From: Maratus speciosus
Lineage: Eukaryota > Arthropoda > Arachnida > Araneae > Salticidae
Direction of reading: 5' to 3'
Assembly (NCBI GenBank): GCA_963932465.1
Contig: OZ010791.1
Span: forward strand, 320,412,283-320,476,282
Length of the DNA: 64,000 nucleotides
The notes beneath the pieces were generated by a model. That model ran no database searches. It was not told where the DNA came from and saw only the letters and a program-made list of their open reading frames with translations. Positions within the stretch are counted from its first letter, which is position 1. Every line of letters starts with the position of its first letter. A program made the translations under genes and the position numbers. Below are positions 56,243-64,000 of this stretch, piece by piece.

Positions 56243-56316
56243 CAGCGAGCCCGAAAATGGGCCTCGCTGGAACAGGACCATGTGGCAGTGGGTCCCGAAA
56301 AAAAGCCCCGCTGCCA
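56243..56316. repeat. two adjacent GC-rich hairpins
   Basis: CAGCGAGCCC..GGGCCTCGCTG at 56243-56269 and TGGCAGTGGG..CCCCGCTGCCA at 56283-56316 each form a 9-10 bp stem. The loops are A-rich (GAAAAT; CCCGAAAAAAA) and similar, so the two look like duplicates of one hairpin. The surrounding 56100-56330 is purine-rich and unidentified. Confidence 0.6.
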
Positions 56317-56458
56317 TGGGAAAAAAGAAAAATAGATATATGAAATAGATAAGTTAAGTAAAATAGAGTGTAGACAGTCATTTTACACAATATAAACAGT
56401 AAATATAAAGACTTCCTAACTATCAAAACGATAAATTGAATAAATTTAGGGAATAATA

Positions 56459-56459
<1 letters not shown>

Positions 56460-56499
<40 letters not shown>
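56460..56499. repeat. (AC)n(AT)n microsatellite
   Basis: An (AC)n tract at 56460-56480 passes directly into (AT)n to 56499. Confidence 0.95.
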
Positions 56500-56619
56500 A
56501 CTATTAATTAAAAATTACCGACCACCTACAAAAATTGTGATAGTATGAATGAATTGACAATAATACAGTTTCCCCCAAACACACTGAATGGATACCAAAA
56601 ACATAATATACAATATATA

Positions 56620-58314
56620 CAGTGGTGGCCAAAATTGTGGACATTTTTTGAAATTTTCATCTTTTATAACATTGTGTTCTTAAAGAATATATTAATTTTA
56701 ACTTAAAAGCAAATGTATATAAATCGAATTCAAGGAAATTTAATGTAATTTAATGAAAAAAAAAGAATTAAAATAACTGCATTGCAAAAACGTTACACTT
56801 ACTTTAGTCTAAAATACAAACACAGTTAGCCATAAATGCATAAGTGTATTATAATAAAAGCTTCCCAGCCAATTACAATGACTGTTTTGAGAACCAATCA
56901 AATGTTAGTAAGTAAACTGTAGTACGTTTTGATTTGTAAAAGTGGTATTTTGCTCGAATGTCTTATCCAGAAGTGTGAATATTAGTGTAACAAAATAGAA
57001 TAATTTTTTTCTATTATTTTTCTTAATGCAAATAATTTAAAACAATGCCATCGAAAACAAGAACTAATTGGACACCTAGAAAAGGAAGCAGAATTGCCAT
57101 ATTGAGAGAAAATAAACTCTCTTATGCAGAAATTGTAAGACAGGTTGATGAATCAGTCACTTTATTTGTCGTACAAAATTTTGCTTACGTTAGGAAGAGA
57201 CTAAATCTGTGATAAGTAGGGCAAGATCTGATAAAAAAAAATGCACAAATACTTCTGACGATTGAAATATAAAAAGGATATGCCTGAAATATAGAAGAAT
57301 TTCATCAGATGCTGTTAGATGTGAAATGAATGCAATGGGTATTTCAACTAGCTCAAGAACAATAAGGAGAAGATAAGCAGGTTTTGGACTGAAAGGTAAA
57401 ATTCCGCGAAAACAAATTAACTTCAATAGCGCAAGAAACGAGTTTAGTGCGCAAAAGAACACATTAATTAATTAGAAAATCAGTGGAAGCAAATAATCTG
57501 GAGCGATGAGAGCAAAGTATCGCTCTTTAGCAGTAATGTGCCAAAATATGTGAGACATAGAGTAAAGGAAGAGTTGAATCATGATTGCATTGAAGCAACT
57601 ACAAAGAACCCCACAATTGTCACATGGTTTGGACCTGTATATCTGCAGATCATGTGATCCACATTCAAGTTATTGATAGCTTTCTGAATGTAAAAAAAAT
57701 ACATCGAAATTGTCCTGGAACCAAAATTGATAGCTTCCATCCGATAGCTTCCCAATAAAGCACCATTTAACTTTCAGCAGGATTCAGCTCCATGTCATGC
57801 GGTAAAAATATGCAAAGAATAATTTAAAAATAAAAGCATGTAATTATTACCCTGGCCAGGAAACAGACCTGCTCTGAATCCTATAGAAAATTTGTGGCGA
57901 CGTTTGAAAATCCTTGCACAAAAAAACATCAATCAAATAAAACGCAACTTATAGAAGCTATTATTGATTCTTGGCATCATTTGATGAAAAAGGATGAACT
58001 CCAAACACTGGTTCTCCCAATTAAAAGTCGCTGTGAAGCTGAAATAAAAAACAAGGGTTTTCCGACTAAATATTGAATGTGTAAGTGTAATTTTAAAATA
58101 AAATTAAATCTAAGATAGATCTTATTTTTGTAAGCGTAACTTTTTTTGTAATGCAGATATTTTAATTATGTTTTTTTATTAAATTCTACATTAAATTTTC
58201 TTGGATATGATATGTAAACATTTGTATTTAAGTTAAATTTATTATATTCTGCAAGCACACAAAGTTATAAAACATTAAAATTTCAAAAAGTGTCCACAAT
58301 TTTCGCCACTACAG
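56620..58314 (+). mobile_element. Tc1-like transposon, full length, decayed
   Basis: The left end CAGTGGTGGCCAAAATTGTG at 56620 and the right end in reverse CTGTAGTGGCGAAAATTGTG from 58314 continue as GGACA.TTTTTGAAATTTT, giving about 42 bp inverted repeats. TA lies outside both ends. The 1695 bp length is that of a complete Tc1 element. Confidence 0.85.
57045..58076 (+). pseudogene. Tc1-like DD34E transposase pseudogene
   Basis: The frame starts MPSKTRTNWTPRKGSRIA at about 57045, with the first HTH readable to about 57200. The middle is riddled with stops. Further on, MVWTCISADHVIHIQVID is readable near 57625. The second catalytic Asp is in FQQDSAPCH (codon at 57781) and the Glu in ALNPIENLW, with 34 codons between, so it belongs to DD34E. 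A frame change near 57915 leads into the C-terminal frame (57894-58076) with NKTQLIEAIIDSWHHL and CEAEIKNKGFPTKY at the end. The first Asp is not identifiable. Confidence 0.8.
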
Positions 58315-58439
58315 TATATGTAGCAGAATACTCATATACACGGCTGAGTAATTCAGAGTACTGCAACGACTGGGGTGCCAAAAACTAAGTAAAAAATTGT
58401 TTTGAACTTAGGGGAGTAATTTAATTCCCATTAAATTTA

Positions 58440-59240
58440 CAGATCCATAAGTGATAATCGGTCTGATCATCGATTTGTATAATAACAGCTTATTTTTAAT
58501 AGACAGGCGGCTATTCCAAGTTCAAAGTGAGTCTAAGGCCTTCACGGTGCGGCCAGCTTTATCCAGAATTTCTGTGATATGATTGCACTATGTTTGAATC
58601 CAGGTAAAGTCCCAGGTATTTATAATTTAATTGCCAGGGAATAAGCTCGTTATTTAAATTAAGGTTAATGATTGGGGTCAAATTTTTAAGTGTAAAAAAG
58701 ATGGCAGCGCTTTTCCTTGGACTGTCTTTTATACGCCGTTTCTTCAACCAATCCTAATATTTGTTTAGATACACTTGTATTGTTTCAATCACGTTGATTG
58801 GGTTGTTGTCTGTGAAAATAATGACACTGCCATCGGCGAATTTCGCTAATTTGACTCCACGCTTGCGAGAATTGTCGTTAACATAGACATTATAGAGAGT
58901 TAGAGAGCTAAGCGCCCCCTGGTTGTTAGAACTAATAATAGAGGGGAATTTCCGACCCTAAGGACGAAGGATCTCCATTAAGATAGTCGGCGTAATTTTT
59001 TACAAGTTTAGCAGGGGCGGCATCCCTGATACGTTTATAGATTAAAGCGACAAACCAGACAGTATCAAAGGCTTTTGCACGTCTAGAAATACTATTCCTG
59101 TCACACCGTCTGTGCCAAGGCCTATATGAATGAATTCTATGACTCGCCAGAATTGGTGTTGCGAGAAATGACCCGCTTCGAAACCGAATTTCTCCAGTAT
59201 AAACAGATCATGGGAGTTATAGCCACACGACAGAGTTTCT
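58440..59240 (-). pseudogene. Jockey-like LINE reverse transcriptase fragment
   Basis: The minus strand reads EKFGFEAGHFSQHQFWRVIE from about 59200, then GIVFLDVQKP (59090, first catalytic Asp block), SLTLYNVYVND near 58890, and KLAKFADGSVIIF at about 58845-58815, where the usual FADD catalytic pair is FADG. Further on come DWLKKRRIKDSPRKSAAIFF (58755-58700) and IPWQLNYKYLGLYLDSN (58640-58590). Frame breaks near 59070 and 58985 and several stops are present. Both ends of the element are missing. Confidence 0.75.
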
Positions 59241-59974
59241 CACCAAGCAAAAGAAACAGAAATGCAATGAACCATAAATGAATGGAATTTCCGCCAATGG
59301 ATGCCAAACGATTTTACAAAAAATTTTTAGTATTCTGTCTAGTTTATATTTTACGGACTGACCAAAAACGGGATTTTGTAAGTTTTATGTAAAAATATTA
59401 ATTAGTTTTTGACTTATACCAGTTTAAAGTAATTTTTCCAATACTTAACATAAACAAAAAATTATTAAAGGGCGTAACTCTTGTCAAAATGGTCGTATAC
59501 ACATTATATTAAGATATGTTACTACAGTTGACCCAAGTAAGCTCCCTATTGTAAGGCACAATTGAAGCCCATACGGTTCGTTTACAGGGCCGCTCAAAAG
59601 CTCTGTATAAAATACACATTTGGCTACGGACGGTATTTGCGGAAATAAATTTTTCAAATATTTTATGCGTGTTCTAAAATGTTTACTTAGTTATTTTATT
59701 TATCTTATTTTGCTAAATAACAATGTTTTATTAAAGCATTCAGGAAATATTGGAACGTGTTTCATAATCTATGCTTAACACGTGATTTTTCTTACTTGTT
59801 ATACTTTTGCAAACGTTGCGAAACTTATATTTTTTCGGTTACTGAAACGTTCCGTTGAAAAACTTTAACAATTAAAAAAAACTTTTCATTTGTTCAGTAA
59901 TTTTCAAAAATAATATTTAATATATTAGTATAAAAATTCTTGTGAATTACAACGGTTCGTAGATAAAAAAACTA
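59241..59974. other. gene-free stretch
   Basis: AT-rich, no supported coding region or element end. Confidence 0.45.
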
Positions 59975-61972
59975 GTTGGATGTGCCAATCCCAAAACTTT
60001 CTTCTATCTTATACATCTTAATATTTCAAAAACTAGTTACACATGTTAATACTTCAATATTATTAGTTCAATATTATACCAACTTTGATTTTCATCTTAA
60101 ATTCCTGCTTCAGTCAATTAAATGAACTAAAAACGAGTTAATCTGTATCATGATATTTCTTAAAATTAATAGTTTTTCCTTATTCTGTTGTTATCAGATG
60201 TTTGCCAATAGCCGGCTTAGCAGGAAGCGAGTTCGCGCGTTTGCACGAGCCGCCGATGGACAACAGAACTACGAAAAATCAAGAAAAGTATACAAAAATC
60301 GCTATCACAGAGCCCCTTTACCGCGCGATATTTCCAAATTCGAGGAGGACCTGTTGGCCAAAGCCAAAAATATGCACAAAAAATTTGGTTCAATTGTATG
60401 CATAATTTTATTCACTTTTCGACTGTACAATAAAGAAAATGTCACAAATATCTCTATTACAGTGCCCACCCCCTTCCGGCAGATTTTTTTCAAATTCAGG
60501 GAGGACTTGTTTGCCATAGCCAGAAACGTACACAAAAAATTTGGTTCAATTCTATGCATAAATTTATACAATTTTCGAGGTACAATAATGAAAATGGCGC
60601 AGAGATCCAATTATAGCGCCACCTTCTGGCGGTATTTTTTCAAGTTCAGGGAAGACTTGCTTGCCATAGCCAGAAACATACAAAAAAATTGGTTCAATTC
60701 TATGCATAACTTCATACACTTTTCGATGGTAGAATAATGAAAATGGTACAGACATCGCAATTATAGCACCCCCTTCCGGAGGAATTTTTCCAAATTCAGG
60801 GAGAGCCTTCGTGCCATGACCAAAAACAAACACAAAAAATTTGGCTCAATTCTATGCATAACTTCATACACTTTTCGATGGTACAATATTCAAAATGGCA
60901 CAAAAATCGCTATTACAGCGCCGCTTACCGGTGATTTTTTCCAAATTGAGGAAGGACCTGCTTGCCATAGCCAAGAACTTAAAATAAAAATTTGGTTCAA
61001 TTCTATGCATAACTTCATACACTTTCGGATGGTACAATATTCAAAATCGCACAAAAATCGCTATTACAGTGCCCCCTACAGGCGATTTTTTTTCCAATTT
61101 CAGGGAGGATCTGCTTGCAATAGCCAAAAACTTAAAATAAAAATTTGGTTTAATTCTATGCATAAATTCATACACTTTTGGATTATACAATATTCAAAAT
61201 CGCACACAAATCGCTGTTACAGCGCCCCCTACCCGCGAATTTTTTCCAATTTCAGGGAGGATCTGCTTGCCATAGCCAAAAACTTAAAATAAAAATTTGG
61301 TTCAATTCTATGAATAAATTAATACACTTTTAGATGGTACAATATTCATAATCGCACAAAAATCGCTGTTACAGCGCCCCCTACAGGCGAATTTTTTTCA
61401 AATTCAGAGAGGACTTACTTGTCATATCCAAAAACTTAAAATAAAAATTTGGTTCAATTCTATGCATAACTCCATACACTTTTAGATGGTACAATATTCA
61501 AAATCGCACAAAAATCGCTGTTACAGCGCCCCCTACCGGCGATTTTTTTTTCGAATTCAGAGAGGACTTACTTGCCATATCCAAAAACTTAAAATAAAAA
61601 TTTGCTTCAATTCTATGCTTAACTTCATACATTTTTGGATGGTACAATATTTAAAATTGCAAAAAAATCACTATTACAGCGCCCCCTACCGGCGATTTTT
61701 TCCAAATTCAGGGAGTATCTGCTTGCCATAGCCAAAAACTTAAAATAGAAATTTGGTTCAATTCTATGCATAACTTCATACACTTTTTGATGGTACAATG
61801 GCGACAGACAGACGGACAGACGGACACACGGGCACACGGACAGACAGACATTTCCTATAAACATAAAGGGGATCTCTGACCCCTAAAACGTGTAAATCCG
61901 TTGAAAACCGGAAGTCGAAAAAAATTTCGATTACAATACTTTCTTCTATTGAAGATAGAAGAAAGTAAAAAA
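59975..61972 (+). mobile_element. repeat element with internal 152 bp array
   Basis: The start GGATGTGCCAATCC with ACTTTCTTCTATCTTATAC (59978-60014) and the end GAAGATAGAAGAAAGTAAAA (61953-61972) are shared with the element at 26913-33290. The motif ACTTTCTTCTATCTT is inverted at the two ends. After the array come a GACAGACAGACGG-type tract (61801-61851) and ACGTGTAAATCCGTTGAAAA (61888). No protein is recognisable. The class is unknown; the inverted ends suggest a non-autonomous DNA element. Confidence 0.6.
60285..61798 (+). repeat. 152 bp tandem array, ten units
   Basis: The word TTGGTTCAATTCTATGCATA marks units at about 60388, 60541, 60689, 60840, 60992, 61145, 61298, 61449, 61602 and 61753 (spacing 148-153 bp). 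Each has a TACACTTTTGGATGGTACAA part, an ATCGCTATTACAGCGCCCCC part, and a TTCAGGGAGGACTTGCTTGCC part. Long open frames at 60150-60737 and 60816-61292 are translations of this repeat and are not genes. Left units are more diverged than right units. Confidence 0.9.
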
Positions 61973-62077
61973 TATTGATTATTCTCGGTAAAGTATGCTG
62001 CATAAACTTTTTATTATAATTAACCAAAAAAAGTTCTTATTTCTCCACATTTTTTTTTTATTGCAGTATTTTAATTA

Positions 62078-62253
62078 CAGTAAATTCTCTGTAAGGCGGA
62101 CTCTGTGTAAGACGGAAATCTGCCTAACTCGGAAAGATTTTCAAGTTCCTGCGAATCCATAGACATAATGCAAAATTTGTCTAAGGCGGAATACTGCCTT
62201 CTATGGAAAATTTTCTCGGTCCCGATCGATTCCGCCTTAGACAAAGTTTACTG
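62078..62253. mobile_element. small Tigger-like MITE, 176 bp
   Basis: CAGTAAATTCTCTGTAAGGC at 62078 and, in reverse from 62253, CAGTAAACTTTGTCTAAGGC are inverted ends between TA dinucleotides. GGCGGA/TCCGCC words recur inside. It has no coding content. Confidence 0.8.
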
Positions 62254-62255
62254 TA

Positions 62256-62712
62256 GTTTGTAAACTATTGTAAAAGTATCTATTTTTTTGTTTTTGAATG
62301 TATATAAACTGAAAAAAATGGTATTAGAAAAATAAATAAAAAATAAACATTTTATTTATTTCTACGTTCTATTAATTTATATGAATAATTAATTGAGTTG
62401 TCATAAATAATCTGATGTATACAATGGAAAGAAATTGATATAAATGTTTCCCCCGTTGCTATGGTAGCGATATGTAAATTGGAATAAGTCAATGAATAAA
62501 TTCTATAATTCTGATGTATTGGCAGCTGATTTTAAATATATAAAAATCATGATGTTTTGATACATTTAGGGTAAAAATATCCCTGAATTATAATTAATTT
62601 GTACAGTCATGGAAAAAAATGTAAATACCCCTTACTAACTCTGCAAAACATTATCGTTGAATAAAGATACTGTTACCAAATGATTGGTAATAAAGTCAAC
62701 TTTTAAATTATG
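62256..62712. other. gene-free spacer
   Basis: AT-rich, nothing recognised. Confidence 0.45.
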
Positions 62713-62829
62713 TACAGGGTGCGAAGAAAGTGTTGATAGTAAAATCAATAGGTACTACAATGCCATAGATGCAATTATTTCAATAATTTTTATTGAGTAA
62801 GTTTAACAACTAGGTAACAACTGATATTC

Positions 62830-63278
62830 TATCAGTCACTTGCGATTAGGTTTCCTTTTGCCTTGATCCACTCTCGGAGATATTACGGAAATGCATCAGT
62901 AGGGCGCTGCAAGTTGTCCGCATCGAGACCGTTCCATTCACTTGTCAGAGCAGCTTTTAACGCAGCGATATTCTTGTGCGGTTTAGCACAGTCTCTTGCT
63001 TCCAACACTCCCCATATTGAGTAATCAAGTCGATTCAACTCCAGACTATTCGGTGGCTTATCTTGATAAGAAATGAAATCGCGGAGATTTCCTTGGCACC
63101 ACTCTTGTGTTTGGCGAGCCTTACGGTCTGGTGCTGAATCTTGTTCGAACACACATGGATTGTTTCCAAAAAGAGAATTTAGCCATGGAAGGACCTCCTT
63201 TATCAGAATATCATTGTGATAATTGTCCAGATTAATCTTGAAACCATCATCAACAAAAAAACAAAGGGGATTTTTCAT
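62830..63278 (-). pseudogene. maT transposase C-terminal half, minus copy
   Basis: The minus strand frame from 63278 reads INLDNYHNDILIKEVLPWLN, then CVFEQDSAPDRKARQTQEWC (second catalytic Asp) and LELNRLDYSIWGVLEA (third Asp). There are 37 residues between the two, the DD37D signature. It continues through KPHKNIAALKAALTSEWNGL to DAFP, where a TAA ends the frame at 62883. Readable coding continues past it (IKAKGNLIAS) to about 62835. The first Asp and DNA-binding part are missing. Confidence 0.85.
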
Positions 63279-63284
63279 TGCTTC

Positions 63285-63585
63285 TCATTTTATTTCTTCT
63301 CAAGATTGGCCACCGAATAGTCCGGATTTGAAACTAATTGACTACTCAGCATGGAGAATGTTGCAAGCATTACCCTGTGCTAAACCTTACAAGAATATCT
63401 CATCTATAAAAGCTGCTCTGACGCGGGAATGGAACGGTCTCGATGCGGACTATTTGCGGCGCACCCTGAATGCCTTCCCGCGCCGTCTTCGCGAGTGTAT
63501 CAAGGCAAAAGGATACCGAATCGAAAATGAAAGATATAATATCAATTTTTACTTGGTTGTTAAATTTTTCAATAAAAATTGTTGA
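63285..63585 (+). pseudogene. maT transposase C-terminal part, plus copy
   Basis: In the plus frame, SHFISSQDWPPNSPDLKLID leads to DYSAWRMLQA (third catalytic Asp) and KPYKNISSIKAALTREWNGL, then AFPRRLRECIKAKGYRIENE, with a stop at 63583-63585. It is open to the natural C terminus. The frame begins within the inverted minus-strand copy, so residues before about 63285 are not transposase. It is less damaged than its partner. Confidence 0.85.
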
Positions 63586-63652
63586 AATAATTGTATCTAT
63601 GGCGTTGTATTAGAGATTGATTTTACTATCAATACATTCTCCGCACCCTGTA

Positions 63653-64000
63653 TATAAAATTTACTTAGGTGGCCATCTATATATTAAAACGAACCATAAC
63701 TTTGTTTTTTTAATAGCAGTACACAATTCTGAGCGCATAAATGAACTCTCCACCCTTCAATTAGCCTAAAAATAAATTTTTATGCAATTCGTACGATACG
63801 TTTCCGAGAAATTAATTATTTTAAAATGACCGTATTTTAGGGGCTGTATCCAAATTGAAGTTCAGTATTTTATTGTTTATCGAGAGAGCTCCCTTCTTTA
63901 TCAAGACATCTTAAGCGCCACTCACGTAGTCATTGAAGACTGCTAGATTACAGTATAACATAAGAAATTTCAAAATATCTAGTCACTTCTATCATAAACG
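63653..64000. other. gene-free end of window
   Basis: AT-rich sequence with no recognised gene or repeat. Confidence 0.4.

Larger units (their letters stand above)
62715..63650. mobile_element. maT-type (DD37D) foldback with two inverted 3' ends
   Basis: CAGGGTGCGAAGAAAGTGTT at 62715 and, in reverse from 63650, CAGGGTGCGGAGAATGTATT lie between TA dinucleotides. The inverted arms are about 360 bp each (62715 to about 63080 and about 63290 to 63650). They include both the 3' untranslated end and about 85 codons of the transposase C terminus. So two transposase tails point outward in opposite directions. The N-terminal half is absent. Confidence 0.88.

Noticed and set aside
60150..61292. Open frames of 195 and 158 codons
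   Set aside because: They are translations of the 152 bp tandem array; the period is not a multiple of three throughout and no domain is present.

Overview
The window is eukaryotic, AT-rich, gene-poor DNA made almost entirely of transposable elements and their debris. I found no intact host protein-coding gene, no rRNA and no canonical tRNA gene. The mix of elements (a Polinton/Maverick-type DNA polymerase B, mariner and maT, Tc1/Tc3 and pogo-like elements, hAT and piggyBac MITEs, Jockey-like LINEs, a Penelope-like element with a GIY-YIG domain, tRNA-derived SINEs) points to an arthropod. A spider or other arachnid is plausible, but the sequence alone does not prove it.

Layout. 1-2.8 kb: AT-rich DNA with diverged direct repeats. 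2.8-7.0 kb: a C2H2 zinc-finger ORF followed, after a frameshift, by a decayed protein-primed-type DNA polymerase B with an endonuclease-VII-like insert. 7.7-8.5 kb: a mariner foldback built from two inverted 3' ends. 9.2-10.9 kb: a pogo-like element with repeated subterminal motifs. 11.9-12.7 kb: a LINE fragment, then a SINE head and a mariner MITE. 15.4-18.0 kb: a LINE ORF1 (coiled coil plus zinc knuckles) without ORF2, ending in a 36-A run, a hairpin and an (ACTT)n tail. 20-24.5 kb: three MITEs (foldback, Tigger-like, hAT). 26.9-33.3 kb: an old repeat split by a 5.8 kb non-autonomous hAT element that carries several minisatellite families in inverted arrangement. 35.6-37.9 kb: a mariner with nested double inverted repeats. 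40.7-44.0 kb: a foldback element with a nearly intact Tc3-like transposon nested inside. 45.9-47.9 kb: a Penelope-like element with inverted terminal repeats. 48.6-52 kb: a long perfect hairpin and several MITEs. 52.8-59.3 kb: two Tc1 relics and two Jockey-like LINE 3' fragments. 60-62 kb: a repeat element carrying about ten 152 bp tandem units. 62.7-63.65 kb: a maT (DD37D) foldback made of two head-to-head transposase 3' ends.

Nothing here works as a pathway. The recurring theme is element decay and rearrangement: duplicated 3' ends facing each other, nested insertions with readable target-site duplications, and satellite arrays expanding inside transposons. The items I would check first are the zinc-finger/polymerase B locus, the satellite-bearing hAT element, the repeated mariner foldbacks, and the Tc3-like transposase disabled by a single stop codon.
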